Source of the DNA: Flavobacterium sp. LC2016-01
GTDB taxonomy: Bacteria > Bacteroidota > Bacteroidia > Flavobacteriales > Flavobacteriaceae
Length of the DNA: 64,000 nucleotides
NCBI RefSeq assembly: GCF_009711135.1
Contig: NZ_WMIC01000002.1
Span: 62,001-126,000, forward strand
Reading direction: 5' to 3'
The notes beneath the pieces are model-generated. The model worked only from the letters and a program-made list of their open reading frames with translations, searched no databases and was not told the origin of the DNA. The position numbers were made by a program, and so were the translations under genes. Positions 51,481 to 60,526 of this stretch are shown here, piece by piece. How positions within the stretch are numbered: position 1 is the first letter of the stretch; the number at the start of each line of letters is the position of its first letter.

Positions 51481-52683
51481 ATGAAAAAAGTATCACATTT
51501 ATTAATTTGTTTTTTAATTATATCATACGCAAAAGCCCAAGAAACTAGACCAATCACCACTGGAGTTCCTTTCTTATTAGTAGCAGCTGATGCGAGAGCA
51601 GCAGGTTTAGCTGACCAAGGTGTCGCTACTTCGGCAGACGTTTTCTCACAGCAGTGGAATCCTGCCAAATATGCATTTTCTACAGATGCACAAGGGCTTT
51701 CAATCAGTTATACACCATATTTAACTGATTTAGCGAATGATATTTCACTTGGACAATTAACCTATTATAACAAGTTCAGTGACCGTAGCGCTTTTGCAGG
51801 AAGTTTTCGTTATTTTGGATTTGGAGACATCGAATTAAGAAGAACCGGTGATCCAAATGAAATTCCAAATATCGTATCACCAAACGAACTTGCCTTAGAT
51901 GGATCGTACTCGCAAAAACTAAGCGAAACCTTTTCGATGGCCGTTGGAGCAAGATATATTCGCTCTAATTTAAAAGTTGCCTCAGAAGATGTTGATGCAA
52001 CTGCAGGAAAATCATTTGCTGTTGATGTTGCCGGATTTTATCAATCTGAAGAAATAGCTTACACTGATTTCAACGGAAGATGGAGAGGCGGTTTCAATAT
52101 TCAGAATATAGGACCAAAAATCAGTTATGATAATGATGATCTAAGTCAAAACTTCTTACCAACAAACTTACGTCTGGGTGGTGGTTTTGATTTCATTCTT
52201 GACGATTATAACAAAGTCGCGGTGAACTTGGAATTCACTAAATTACTTGTACCAACTCCTCCAGGACAACAAACAGCAGTAGATTTAAACGGAGATGGTG
52301 ATTATACTGATCCAGGAGAAAGCGCACAGGACCAAAGCACAATTGCTTACAATAAATATAACGACATCGGCTGGGTTGAAGGAATTTTCAAATCTTTTGG
52401 AGATGCTCCAGGCGGTTTTAGCGAAGAATTAAAAGAAATCACTTATAGCCTTTCAGGAGAATATATGTACCAAGATTCATTTGCATTGCGAGCAGGATAT
52501 TTTCACGAAAGCCCAGAAAAGGGAGCAAGACAATTTTTCTCTTTAGGAGCCGGCTTCAAATATAACATCGTAAAAATTGACGTTTCATACTTATTCTCAA
52601 CTTCAAAAGTTAAAAATCCGTTAGAAAACACGCTTCGTTTTTCTTTAACGTTTAACTTTGGAGACAAATATGACGAATATTAA
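51481..52683 (+). CDS. porV: Type IX secretion outer-membrane protein PorV
   Basis: 400 residues, signal peptide 1-19, then ITTGVPFLLVAADARAAGLAD and VFSQQWNPAKYAF, the FadL-like PorV family start, and a beta barrel ending in Phe/Tyr-rich strands. PorV shuttles cargo from the translocon to PorU. Transcribed with porU; a terminator follows. Confidence 0.96.
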   Translation: MKKVSHLLICFLIISYAKAQETRPITTGVPFLLVAADARAAGLADQGVATSADVFSQQWNPAKYAFSTDAQGLSISYTPYLTDLANDISLGQLTYYNKFSDRSAFAGSFRYFGFGDIELRRTGDPNEIPNIVSPNELALDGSYSQKLSETFSMAVGARYIRSNLKVASEDVDATAGKSFAVDVAGFYQSEEIAYTDFNGRWRGGFNIQNIGPKISYDNDDLSQNFLPTNLRLGGGFDFILDDYNKVAVNLEFTKLLVPTPPGQQTAVDLNGDGDYTDPGESAQDQSTIAYNKYNDIGWVEGIFKSFGDAPGGFSEELKEITYSLSGEYMYQDSFALRAGYFHESPEKGARQFFSLGAGFKYNIVKIDVSYLFSTSKVKNPLENTLRFSLTFNFGDKYDEY

Positions 52684-52708
52684 ACGATTTAAATAAAAAA
52701 ATAACAAC

Positions 52709-52747
52709 AATCCAAATTTCTATTTTTAGGAATTTGGATTTTTTTTC
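52709..52747 (+). terminator. Terminator of porUV
   Basis: AATCCAAATT (52709-52718) and AATTTGGATT (52731-52740) pair, followed by eight T. Confidence 0.8.
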
Positions 52748-52758
52748 CGATAAAAACA

Positions 52759-53241
52759 ATGAAAGAAATCAATATTACATCATCATTTTTAGTTTATAAC
52801 GACATTAAAGAACTTTCAGAAGAGATTCAAGATTTAATGACTCAAGCCGTTGAAATTAGAAAAAAAGCCTATGCACCCTATTCGCAATTTAGAGTTGGAG
52901 CTGCATTACTGCTTGATAACGGAAAAATAGTTTTAGGATCAAATCAAGAAAACGCAGCATATCCGTCAGGATTATGTGCAGAACGCGTGGCAATTTTTCA
53001 TGCAGGAAGTATTTATCCAGAAGCCAAAATCTTAAAAATAGCCATTACAGCCGCATCAGATACTAATCAAACCACTGCTCCTATCCCGCCATGTGGTTCA
53101 TGCAGACAATCAATAGCAGAATACGAAATCAAACAAGACACCCCTATAGAAATCTATTTTATGGGCGAAATAGGCGAGGTTTATAAATCAGCATCCCTGA
53201 AAAATTTGCTTCCTTTTATGTTTGATAAAAAGTTCTTGTAA
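52759..53241 (+). CDS. cdd: Cytidine deaminase
   Basis: 160 residues. Zinc-dependent deamination of cytidine and deoxycytidine in pyrimidine salvage. The zinc and catalytic motifs are CAERVAIF (catalytic Glu in the CAE triad) and PPCGSCRQ, plus APYSQFRVGAAL for nucleoside binding. The N-terminal 20 residues exceed the usual tetrameric form slightly. Stands between porUV and the pyruvate dehydrogenase genes. Confidence 0.95.
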   Translation: MKEINITSSFLVYNDIKELSEEIQDLMTQAVEIRKKAYAPYSQFRVGAALLLDNGKIVLGSNQENAAYPSGLCAERVAIFHAGSIYPEAKILKIAITAASDTNQTTAPIPPCGSCRQSIAEYEIKQDTPIEIYFMGEIGEVYKSASLKNLLPFMFDKKFL

Positions 53242-53291
53242 AAAAAAGCCAAAAAGTAGCGTTTAAATTTTAGTTCTTAAATGTAATGTCT

Positions 53292-53299
53292 TATTTTTG
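53292..53299 (+). promoter_or_regulatory. Promoter -7 box of the pdhA-pdhC operon
   Basis: TATTTTTG matches TAnnTTTG and lies 101 bases before the pdhA ATG, implying a leader of about 95 bases. The leader starts with a small GC-rich hairpin (CCCGACCTTTCGGG) but matches no riboswitch I recognise. Confidence 0.5.
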
Positions 53300-53399
53300 C
53301 ATCCCGACCTTTCGGGCGCAAATTTGTGGGAGGAAACTATTTTGCGTTATAGGCAACAATTGATAACACAAACAAACTTTAGCAAAAGAAAGAATTCAG

Positions 53400-54398
53400 A
53401 TGAAAGAAGTTACAAAAGAAGTATATTTAAAGTGGTACGAAGACATGCTGCTTTGGAGAAAGTTTGAAGACAAACTTGCAGCGTTATACATTCAACAAAA
53501 AGTTAGAGGTTTTTTACACCTATATAATGGTCAGGAAGCTGTATTAGCCGGTGCATTGCACGCTATGGACCTGACTAAAGACAAAATGATTACTGCTTAC
53601 AGAAATCACGTTCAGCCAATTGGTATGGGGGTTGATCCTAGAAACGTAATGGCTGAGCTTTTAGGAAAAGCAACAGGAACTTCTAAAGGTATGGGAGGTT
53701 CTATGCACATTTTCTCTAAAGAACACCGTTTTTACGGAGGTCACGGAATCGTTGGTGGACAAATTCCTGTGGGAGCTGGTTTAGCTTTCGCTGATAAATA
53801 TTTCAACACTGGCGGTGTTACTATGACATACTTTGGTGACGGAGCTGCAAGACAAGGTTCTTTACACGAAGCTTTCAACATGGCTATGTTATGGAAACTT
53901 CCAGTTGTATTTATCGTTGAGAACAACGGTTATGCAATGGGAACTTCTGTAGAAAGAACTGCAAACCACACTGACATCTGGAAATTAGGTTTAGGTTATG
54001 AAATGCCTTGCGGACCTGTTGACGGAATGAATCCTGTAAAAGTTGCTGAAGCTATGCACGAAGCAATCGAAAGAGCGCGTCGTGGAGACGGACCAACTTT
54101 CCTTGAAATGAAAACGTACCGTTACAGAGGACACTCTATGTCTGATGCACAATTATACCGTTCTAAAGAAGAGGTTGAAGAGTACAAAAAAATTGACCCA
54201 ATTACACAAGTTCTTGATGTAATCTTGGATCAAAAATATGCTACAGAAGAAGAAATTGAAGTAATTGACCAAAGAGTTAAAGACTTAGTTGAAGAATGTC
54301 AAAAATTCGCTGAAGAGTCACCATATCCAGACTTACAGCAATTATACGATGTAGTATACGCACAAGAAGACTATCCATTTACACCTCATAAACTATAA
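53400..54398 (+). CDS. pdhA: Pyruvate dehydrogenase E1 component, alpha subunit
   Basis: 332 residues. Decarboxylates pyruvate with thiamine pyrophosphate and passes the acetyl group to E2. The TPP-binding stretch GDGAARQGSLHEAFNMA through VENNGYAMGT (GDG...NN) and the phosphorylation-loop region RYRGHSMSD are clear. Directly followed by pdhC after 4 bases; the beta subunit gene is not in the window. Confidence 0.96.
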   Translation: MKEVTKEVYLKWYEDMLLWRKFEDKLAALYIQQKVRGFLHLYNGQEAVLAGALHAMDLTKDKMITAYRNHVQPIGMGVDPRNVMAELLGKATGTSKGMGGSMHIFSKEHRFYGGHGIVGGQIPVGAGLAFADKYFNTGGVTMTYFGDGAARQGSLHEAFNMAMLWKLPVVFIVENNGYAMGTSVERTANHTDIWKLGLGYEMPCGPVDGMNPVKVAEAMHEAIERARRGDGPTFLEMKTYRYRGHSMSDAQLYRSKEEVEEYKKIDPITQVLDVILDQKYATEEEIEVIDQRVKDLVEECQKFAEESPYPDLQQLYDVVYAQEDYPFTPHKL

Positions 54399-54402
54399 CA
54401 TC

Positions 54403-56040
54403 ATGGCGATTAAAGTAACAATGCCTCGTTTGAGCGATACTATGACGGAAGGAACGGTAGCGACTTGGTTAAAAAAAGTAGGCGACAAAATCAGTGAAGG
54501 AGATATCTTAGCTGAAATTGAAACAGACAAAGCAACTATGGAGTTCGAATCTTTTAACGAAGGAACTCTTTTACATATCGGAATTCAAGCTGGAGAAACT
54601 GCTCCTGTTGATTCATTATTAGCCATCATTGGTAAAGAAGGAGAAGATATTTCTGCTCTTTTAGCTGGTGGTGATGCTCCTGCTGCCGAAGCTCCAAAAG
54701 CGGATGCTCCTGCTGCTGAAGCAAAAACTGAAACTGCAGCTCCTGCAAAAGCAGCTGAATTACCAAAAGGTGTTATAGTAGTAACTATGCCACGTTTGAG
54801 TGATACAATGACTGAAGGTACAGTAGCAACTTGGTTGAAAAAAGTTGGAGATGCTGTCGCTGAAGGTGATATTTTAGCAGAAATTGAAACTGACAAAGCT
54901 ACTATGGAGTTTGAGTCTTTCAATGCTGGAACATTATTATACATCGGAATTCAAGAAGGAAACACTGCTCCTGTTGACAGCTTATTAGCTATCATTGGGC
55001 CTGCTGGAACTGATATTTCTGGAATTGCTGACAATTATACTGCCGGAGGCGCTGCAACTGCAAGTGCTCCTGCTGCTGAAGAAACAAAAGCTGCTCCTGC
55101 TGCTGAAAAAGCAACTGAAACTGTTGCTGACAATTCAAACGGAAGAGTTTTAGCTTCACCTTTAGCTAAGAAAATTGCTTCTGACAAAGGAATCCAATTA
55201 TCTCAAGTAAAAGGATCTGGAGAAAACGGACGTATCGTAAAAAGCGATATCGAGAACTTTACTCCTTCTGCGCAAGCACAACCTGCTGCAACTGCCGCTG
55301 CTCCGAAAGCTGAAACGGCTGCTCCTGCTGCACCAAAAGTATTTGTTCCTGCTGGCGAAGTTTTCACAGAAGAGATCAAAAACTCTCAAATGCGTAAAAT
55401 TATCGCTAAACGTCTTGCAGAATCTTTATTTACAGCTCCTCACTACAACTTAGTGATTGAAGTAAGCATGGACGAAGCTATGGGCGCAAGAGCGACAATC
55501 AATACTGTTCCGGACACAAAAGTATCTTTCAACGATATGGTGATTAAAGCTTGTGCTTTAGCATTGAAAAAACATCCAAAAATCAATTCTCAATGGAAAG
55601 AAGATGCTATCATTATCAACCACCACGTAAACATTGGTGTTGCTGTTGCTGTTGAAGACGGATTAGTAGTTCCTGTATTGAAATTTACAGATGCTATGAG
55701 TTTATCTCAAATTGGTGCTTCTGTAAGAGATCTTGCCGGAAGAGCTAAAAACAAAAAATTAGGACCACAAGAAATGGAAGGAAGTACTTTTACAGTATCT
55801 AACCTTGGAATGTTTGGTATTACTGAATTCAATTCAATTATCAACCAGCCAAACTCTGCTATCCTTTCTGTAGGTGCAATTGTTGAGAAACCAGTAGTTA
55901 AAAACGGTCAGATTGTAGTTGGAAACACGATGATGTTATCATTAGCGTGCGACCACAGAACAATTGACGGTGCAACTGGCGCTCAGTTCTTACAAACATT
56001 AAAACAATACATCGAAAGCCCAGTTACAATGTTGGCATAA
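54403..56040 (+). CDS. pdhC: Pyruvate dehydrogenase E2 (dihydrolipoamide acetyltransferase), two lipoyl domains
   Basis: 545 residues. Two lipoyl domains (about 1-78 and 124-200) with lipoyl lysines Lys43 and Lys165 in ETDKATMEFES, differing at only about 7 of 73 positions. Ala/Pro-rich linkers lead to the E3/E1-binding domain (about 246-285, ASPLAKKIASDKGI) and the catalytic domain with ACDHRTIDGATG near the end. The enzyme transfers acetyl groups to CoA. The DNA of the two lipoyl repeats differs mainly at synonymous sites. Confidence 0.96.
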   Translation: MAIKVTMPRLSDTMTEGTVATWLKKVGDKISEGDILAEIETDKATMEFESFNEGTLLHIGIQAGETAPVDSLLAIIGKEGEDISALLAGGDAPAAEAPKADAPAAEAKTETAAPAKAAELPKGVIVVTMPRLSDTMTEGTVATWLKKVGDAVAEGDILAEIETDKATMEFESFNAGTLLYIGIQEGNTAPVDSLLAIIGPAGTDISGIADNYTAGGAATASAPAAEETKAAPAAEKATETVADNSNGRVLASPLAKKIASDKGIQLSQVKGSGENGRIVKSDIENFTPSAQAQPAATAAAPKAETAAPAAPKVFVPAGEVFTEEIKNSQMRKIIAKRLAESLFTAPHYNLVIEVSMDEAMGARATINTVPDTKVSFNDMVIKACALALKKHPKINSQWKEDAIIINHHVNIGVAVAVEDGLVVPVLKFTDAMSLSQIGASVRDLAGRAKNKKLGPQEMEGSTFTVSNLGMFGITEFNSIINQPNSAILSVGAIVEKPVVKNGQIVVGNTMMLSLACDHRTIDGATGAQFLQTLKQYIESPVTMLA

Positions 56041-56060
56041 TCGCTGTTAATTTTATAATT

Positions 56061-56098
56061 AAATCCCGTTTTGTTTATTCAAAACGGGATTTTTTGTT
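56061..56098 (+). terminator. Terminator of pdhA-pdhC
   Basis: AAATCCCGTTTTG (56061-56073) and CAAAACGGGATTT (56080-56092) form a 13-bp stem with a 6-base loop and a T run. Confidence 0.92.
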
Positions 56099-56131
56099 TA
56101 ATTTTCATCTTCAAATTCAATACTTCATAAA

Positions 56132-57985
56132 ATGAAAAAACTAACCCTTGCCATCTTATTTCTGACAGCAATTGCCTGCCAGAAAAAAGACCAAACAGAA
56201 AAACCAGCAGTCGTTACAGACGAACACAGCTATTCTAAACCAGAACTTGCTGTTGCAAAACACCTTGATCTTGACATTAAAGTTGATTTTGATACGCAAA
56301 CAATTTCCGGTAAAGCGTCTTGGACAATTGACAACATAAGCAAAGGAAACGAAATTATTTTCGATGAAAATACTTTAAATATTACAAAAGTTACTTTAGA
56401 AGAAGGAGAAGAAGAGAAAGAAACCAAATTTGAACTAGGAAAAGACGTTGAATTTCACGGAAAACCACTTCATATTACCATTGAACCAAATACCACTAAA
56501 GTAAACATCTATTACAGCACAACAAAAGATGCAGTTGCACTACAATGGTTAAAACCAGAACAAACCGCAGATAAAAAGAAACCTTTTTTATTCTCTCAAG
56601 GCGAAAGCATCTGGTCAAGAACTTGGATTCCTTGTCAGGATTCGCCGGGAATTCGTTTTACTTACAATGCAAAAGTTACTGTTCCTAAAGATTTATTGGC
56701 TGTGATGAGCGCTGTAAATCCGCAGAAGAAAAATGATACGGGCGTTTATACTTTTAAACAAGACAAAGCAATTCCTTCTTATTTAATGGCAATTGCAGTT
56801 GGAGATATTGAATTTCAAGCAATCGACAAGAGAACTGGAGTTTATGCAGAACCATCAATGCTGAAAAAATCAGCTTGGGAATTTGCTGAACTTGGAAACA
56901 TGGTTACAGCTGCCGAAAAACTTTACGGTCCTTATCGCTGGGGACGTTATGACGTTTTGGTTTTACCTCCAAGTTTCCCTTATGGCGGAATGGAAAATCC
57001 AAATCTAACATTTTTGACTCCAGGAGTTATTGCTGGCGACCGTTCTTTAACTAGTTTGCTAGCACACGAATTAGGCCATAGCTGGAGCGGAAATTTAGTT
57101 ACAAACGCGACCTGGGATGATATTTGGCTTAACGAAGGTTTCACGACTTATGTTGAACATAGAATTGGCGAAGCAATCTTTGGCAAAAAAGAATTTGAAA
57201 TGCAAAACGTTATCACAAACAAAGAACTGACTGATAATGTAGCTGAATATGGAGATACAAATCCAGATACAAGATTAAAAGTCAGCTTAACTGGCAGAAA
57301 TCCTGACGACGGAATCAGTCAAATTCCTTATGTGAAAGGATATGCTTTCTTAAGAGTTATTGAAAACGCCGTTGGACGCGACAAATTTGATCCGTTTATT
57401 AAGAATTATTTTGATTCGCATGCTTTTAAATCCATTACTACAGAAGATTTCGTGAAGTATTTAAACGAAAATCTAATTAAAGATGATAAAGCATTAGCAG
57501 ATAAAATCAAATTAGAAGACTGGATTTACAAACCAGGAATTCCAACCAATATTCTTACGGTAAGTTCAGTTGATTTTGATGCTATCGACAAAATTCAAAA
57601 AAGCTGGAGAGAAACGGGTGTTGCAGGTTTAAGTAAAAAAATAACAACCACTGCAGAAAAACAGCACTTTATAGATCATCTTCCTGCTGATATTACTGTA
57701 AAAGAAATGGAAGCGATTGACAATGAATTCAACTTTACAAAAGGCGGGAATTTCATTATCAAACGTCAATGGTTTGTACAGGCATTACGTCACCAATACA
57801 AAACGGCTTATCCTGCAATTGAACAATTTTTAATTGGAATCAGCAGAACCGGATCTGTAATGATGCTTTATAAAGAAATGGTTAAAACTCCTGAAGGAAA
57901 AGTTTGGGCGAAACAGATTTTTGAGAAAGCAAAATCTGGTTATCATGCAACTACCATTCAGGCTGTTGAAGGTATTTTGAAATAA
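56132..57985 (+). CDS. M1 family metallo-aminopeptidase lipoprotein
   Basis: 617 residues, lipobox Cys16 (LTAIAC) followed by QKKDQ. The zinc site is complete: HELGH (His312, Glu313, His316) and NEGF with Glu335, 18 residues after His316. GGMENP just upstream is the exopeptidase GAMEN variant, and the C-terminal HEAT-like region matches leukotriene A4 hydrolase-type M1 enzymes. It trims N-terminal residues from peptides, probably in the periplasm since the residues after Cys are basic. Confidence 0.94.
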   Translation: MKKLTLAILFLTAIACQKKDQTEKPAVVTDEHSYSKPELAVAKHLDLDIKVDFDTQTISGKASWTIDNISKGNEIIFDENTLNITKVTLEEGEEEKETKFELGKDVEFHGKPLHITIEPNTTKVNIYYSTTKDAVALQWLKPEQTADKKKPFLFSQGESIWSRTWIPCQDSPGIRFTYNAKVTVPKDLLAVMSAVNPQKKNDTGVYTFKQDKAIPSYLMAIAVGDIEFQAIDKRTGVYAEPSMLKKSAWEFAELGNMVTAAEKLYGPYRWGRYDVLVLPPSFPYGGMENPNLTFLTPGVIAGDRSLTSLLAHELGHSWSGNLVTNATWDDIWLNEGFTTYVEHRIGEAIFGKKEFEMQNVITNKELTDNVAEYGDTNPDTRLKVSLTGRNPDDGISQIPYVKGYAFLRVIENAVGRDKFDPFIKNYFDSHAFKSITTEDFVKYLNENLIKDDKALADKIKLEDWIYKPGIPTNILTVSSVDFDAIDKIQKSWRETGVAGLSKKITTTAEKQHFIDHLPADITVKEMEAIDNEFNFTKGGNFIIKRQWFVQALRHQYKTAYPAIEQFLIGISRTGSVMMLYKEMVKTPEGKVWAKQIFEKAKSGYHATTIQAVEGILK

Positions 57986-58005
57986 GATTTCAAGAATTTA
58001 TTTTT

Positions 58006-58044
58006 AAAACAGGTTGTCCTTAAAAGGACAACCTGTTTTTTTTT
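58006..58044 (+). terminator. Terminator of the M1 aminopeptidase gene
   Basis: AAAACAGGTTGTCCTT (58006-58021) and its exact complement (58024-58039) form a 16-bp stem followed by T residues. Confidence 0.92.
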
Positions 58045-58052
58045 CGTATTGT

Positions 58053-58154
58053 TTGTCATTTCAAGGAACGAGAAATCTTCGCAAGTAATTCCGCAACGAT
58101 AATCCAATCTTTGTCGAGCTTCTCGCGAAGATTTCTCGTTCCTCGAAATGACAA
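58053..58154. repeat. 102-bp element with 30-bp inverted ends (GTCATTTC..CTTCGC)
   Basis: Arms 58053-58082 and 58125-58154 match at 29 of 30 positions, around a 42-base centre. The arm contains GGAACGAGAAATCTTCGC. Long near-perfect inverted ends with no coding capacity suggest a MITE- or REP-type element. It is one of several structures crowded into the 561-bp gap 57986-58546. Confidence 0.75.
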
Positions 58155-58176
58155 GATTGCGAAAGAGCTTTGCGGT

Positions 58177-58211
58177 AAACTTTGTCAAAGTTTGAAACTT
58201 TGACAAAGTTT
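58177..58211. repeat. 17-bp palindrome of the CTTTGTCAAAGTT family
   Basis: Arms 58177-58193 and 58195-58211 are exact complements around one base. The core is the same as in the hairpin at 1043-1075. Confidence 0.8.
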
Positions 58212-58277
58212 ACAACACGTAAAATTTATCATTCCTGACAAAACAAACAAAAACAATCTTATGAAAACGAGTGCCCT

Positions 58278-58420
58278 AGCCCAGATTGCAGTGGAAAGCC
58301 CAGAGCTCAAAACTCTGATTTTTCTTGCCAGAAAACAGCGACCAACGGAAGCTCGTTTTGTGGTTTAGAAAAATCAGGGTTTTGAGCGAGGACTTGAAAC
58401 GGAAAGCTGGATTAGCTCCT
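58278..58420 (+). repeat. Structured intergenic element, copy 2 (AGCCC...GGATTAGCTCCT)
   Basis: Starts AGCCCAGATTGCAGTGGA and ends ACGGAAAGCTGGATTAGC plus TCCT, matching the ends of the element at 13959-14034. Inside is a long two-part hairpin: 58305-58325 pairs with 58367-58387 at 20 of 21 positions, and CCAGAAAAC pairs with GTTTTGTGG within the loop. The interior differs from copy 1 while the ends are kept. Short open frames here are not credible genes. From 58421 to 58546 I see only an imperfect -7 box (CACCTTTG). Confidence 0.6.
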
Positions 58421-58546
58421 GAAAAAAAAGCTAGGGAAAATTGTCCATCACATAGCGTACATTCTCCATGTTCTAAAATCTGTAATCGTCGCACCTTTGT
58501 AATGTCAAAAGACAATAACAAATAACAACTTAAAAAATTAAATAAA

Positions 58547-59098
58547 ATGACACGATTAACAGCATTAAACCCAGAAGAAGTAACAGGAAAAACTAAAGAT
58601 TTATTCAATGCAGTTCAAGCAAAATTAGGCGTTGTTCCGAACATGATGAGAACAATGGGAAATTCTCCAGCAGTTCTTGAAGGATATTTAAATTTAAGCG
58701 GCGCATTGAGCCACGGAAAATTAAGCGCAAAAACAGGTGAATTATTAGCCTTAACGGTTTCAGAAAGCAATTCATGTGATTATTGTGTTGCGGCTCACAC
58801 TTTCATCGGAGAAAAATTATTAAAAGCTGATGCGCAAGTTTTACACGATGCAAGAACAGGAAATTCTGCTGATGCAAAAACTGCCGCGATTCTTCAATTT
58901 GCTAAAACTTTAGTAAGCAAAAATGGTTTGGTAAACAATGAAGATGTAAATGCAATTAAAAATGCAGGAGTTTCAGAAGCTGAAATTGCTGAAACTGTTG
59001 CACATGTAGCGCTAAATGTTTTAACAAACTATTTCAACAATACCGCAAATACAGAAATTGATTTTCCTGCAGTTCCAAGTTTGGAATTACAAAATTAA
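58547..59098 (+). CDS. AhpD/carboxymuconolactone decarboxylase family protein
   Basis: 183 residues. The redox motif SCDYCVAAH (Cys77, Cys80, His84) is that of AhpD-type alkylhydroperoxidases, which reduce peroxides with thiol donors. The early part (KTKDLFNAVQAKLGVVPNMMRTM) is typical for the family. First of three same-strand genes, with its own terminator. Confidence 0.92.
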   Translation: MTRLTALNPEEVTGKTKDLFNAVQAKLGVVPNMMRTMGNSPAVLEGYLNLSGALSHGKLSAKTGELLALTVSESNSCDYCVAAHTFIGEKLLKADAQVLHDARTGNSADAKTAAILQFAKTLVSKNGLVNNEDVNAIKNAGVSEAEIAETVAHVALNVLTNYFNNTANTEIDFPAVPSLELQN

Positions 59099-59120
59099 TT
59101 TTCAAAAAAGAAATTCTTAA

Positions 59121-59154
59121 AGATAGTCATGATTAATTTCATGACTATCTTTAT
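59121..59154 (+). terminator. Terminator of the AhpD-like gene
   Basis: AGATAGTCATGA (59121-59132) and TCATGACTATCT (59139-59150) form a 12-bp stem with a 6-base loop, then TTAT. Confidence 0.8.
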
Positions 59155-59169
59155 CATAAAAATTTAATT

Positions 59170-59583
59170 ATGGAACCACAAAGACATCCTTTACCTCCAT
59201 TTACAATGGAAACTGCTCTTCAAAAAGTTCAAATAGCTGAAGACGCATGGAACACAAAAGACCCTGAAAAAGTAGCTCTTGCTTATACTATCGATACCGA
59301 ATGGAGAAACAGAACTGATTTTATTAATGGACGTGAAGAAGTAAAACAATTCCTTACGGCAAAGTGGCAAAAGGAACTGCACTACAAACTCAAAAAAGAA
59401 TTATGGGGTTTTCGTGAAAACAGAATGGCCGTTCGATTTGAATATGAGTGGCAAGATCATTCAGGACAATGGTTTCGCAGTTATGGCAACGAAAACTGGG
59501 AATTTGATGAAAACGGTTATATGCAAAAAAGATTTGCCAGCATTAATGATTTACCAATTAATGAAGCAGATCGCAAATTATAA
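59170..59583 (+). CDS. DUF1348 (NTF2-like) protein
   Basis: 137 residues of the nuclear transport factor 2-like cone fold, recognisable as DUF1348: [55 protein letters not shown]. The function is not known; the family often sits with oxidoreductases. It is followed 10 bases later by an AraC regulator gene. Confidence 0.88.
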   Translation: MEPQRHPLPPFTMETALQKVQIAEDAWNTKDPEKVALAYTIDTEWRNRTDFINGREEVKQFLTAKWQKELHYKLKKELWGFRENRMAVRFEYEWQDHSGQWFRSYGNENWEFDENGYMQKRFASINDLPINEADRKL

Positions 59584-59593
59584 ATAGTACCAA

Positions 59594-60472
59594 ATGAGCA
59601 ATCAAAATGTTTTCACTTTAATAAATCCGCAAAATGGCAATTTAGCTTTCAAACTTCTTCCGTTTGATGACAATAGCCATTTTGATCATCTGCAACGCAA
59701 TAATTTTTTCTCGCTAATTTGGGTCACCAAAGGAAAAGGAAAGGTAAAAGCTGATTTTGCTGAACATCAATTTGAAGAAAACTCGCTCCTGGCCTTCTCG
59801 CCTTATCAGCCTTATATGCTTTGTGTAAACGAACCAATCGAAGGAATTGCCATTCATTTTCATCCGGATTTTTATTGCATTCACTTTCATCAAAAAGAAG
59901 TTTCCTGCAATGGCGTTTTATTTAATAATGTATATCAACCGCCATTTACGATCATTACTGAAGAAGCTTCCGCTACTTTTAAAATGGTTTTGGAACAGAT
60001 GAAAATTGAAATTCAAAATACTGATTTGGCACAATACGAATCTCTTGTTTCTTATTTGAAAATCTTTTTAATTACAGCTTCCCGATTAAAGAATCAGCAA
60101 TTGGAAGAAATGAAATCGGTTCCAGATTCAAAAGAACCTATAATTCTGCAAAATCTAAAAGATGCAATAGAACTCAATTTCAAAACCAAACATTCCGCAG
60201 GAAATTATGCCGATTTGCTCAATATTTCACCAAAAGCATTAGCAAAATTATCTAAGAATTACTTCAACAAAACTTTAACCGATTTAATATCTGAAAGAAT
60301 AATTATTGAAGCCAAAAGAGAATTATACATGACCAACAAAACGGTCAAAGAAATCGCCTACGAATTAGGTTATGACGACGAACATTATTTCAGCCGTTTC
60401 TTTAAAACAAATGCCGATGTTTCGCCACAATTGTATCGTGAAACAGTAGGATTTGGAAGAATGACAGATTAA
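59594..60472 (+). CDS. AraC family transcriptional regulator
   Basis: 292 residues: N-terminal cupin-like sensor (about 15-110) and C-terminal double helix-turn-helix (about 195-290, AKLSKNYFNKTLTDLISER and VKEIAYELGYDDEHYFSRFF). Possibly controls the two preceding genes. The inducer is unknown. Confidence 0.93.
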   Translation: MSNQNVFTLINPQNGNLAFKLLPFDDNSHFDHLQRNNFFSLIWVTKGKGKVKADFAEHQFEENSLLAFSPYQPYMLCVNEPIEGIAIHFHPDFYCIHFHQKEVSCNGVLFNNVYQPPFTIITEEASATFKMVLEQMKIEIQNTDLAQYESLVSYLKIFLITASRLKNQQLEEMKSVPDSKEPIILQNLKDAIELNFKTKHSAGNYADLLNISPKALAKLSKNYFNKTLTDLISERIIIEAKRELYMTNKTVKEIAYELGYDDEHYFSRFFKTNADVSPQLYRETVGFGRMTD

Positions 60473-60526
60473 TTTAGAGTCGCAGTTTTCAGTCTCAGTC
60501 TGCTGCTTACTGTAAACTGTTACTGA

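Noticed and set aside
53293..53400. Possible riboswitch or tRNA in the pdhA leader
   Set aside because: Only one short GC hairpin is seen; no cloverleaf or known aptamer core.
54585..54944. 119-residue minus-strand frame inside pdhC
   Set aside because: It mirrors the repeated lipoyl-domain codons and Ala/Pro-rich linker; a shadow of strong coding on the other strand.
58325..58525. Short open frames across the repeat region before the AhpD-like gene
   Set aside because: They overlap the long hairpin of the structured element, have no protein-like composition and no ribosome-binding context.
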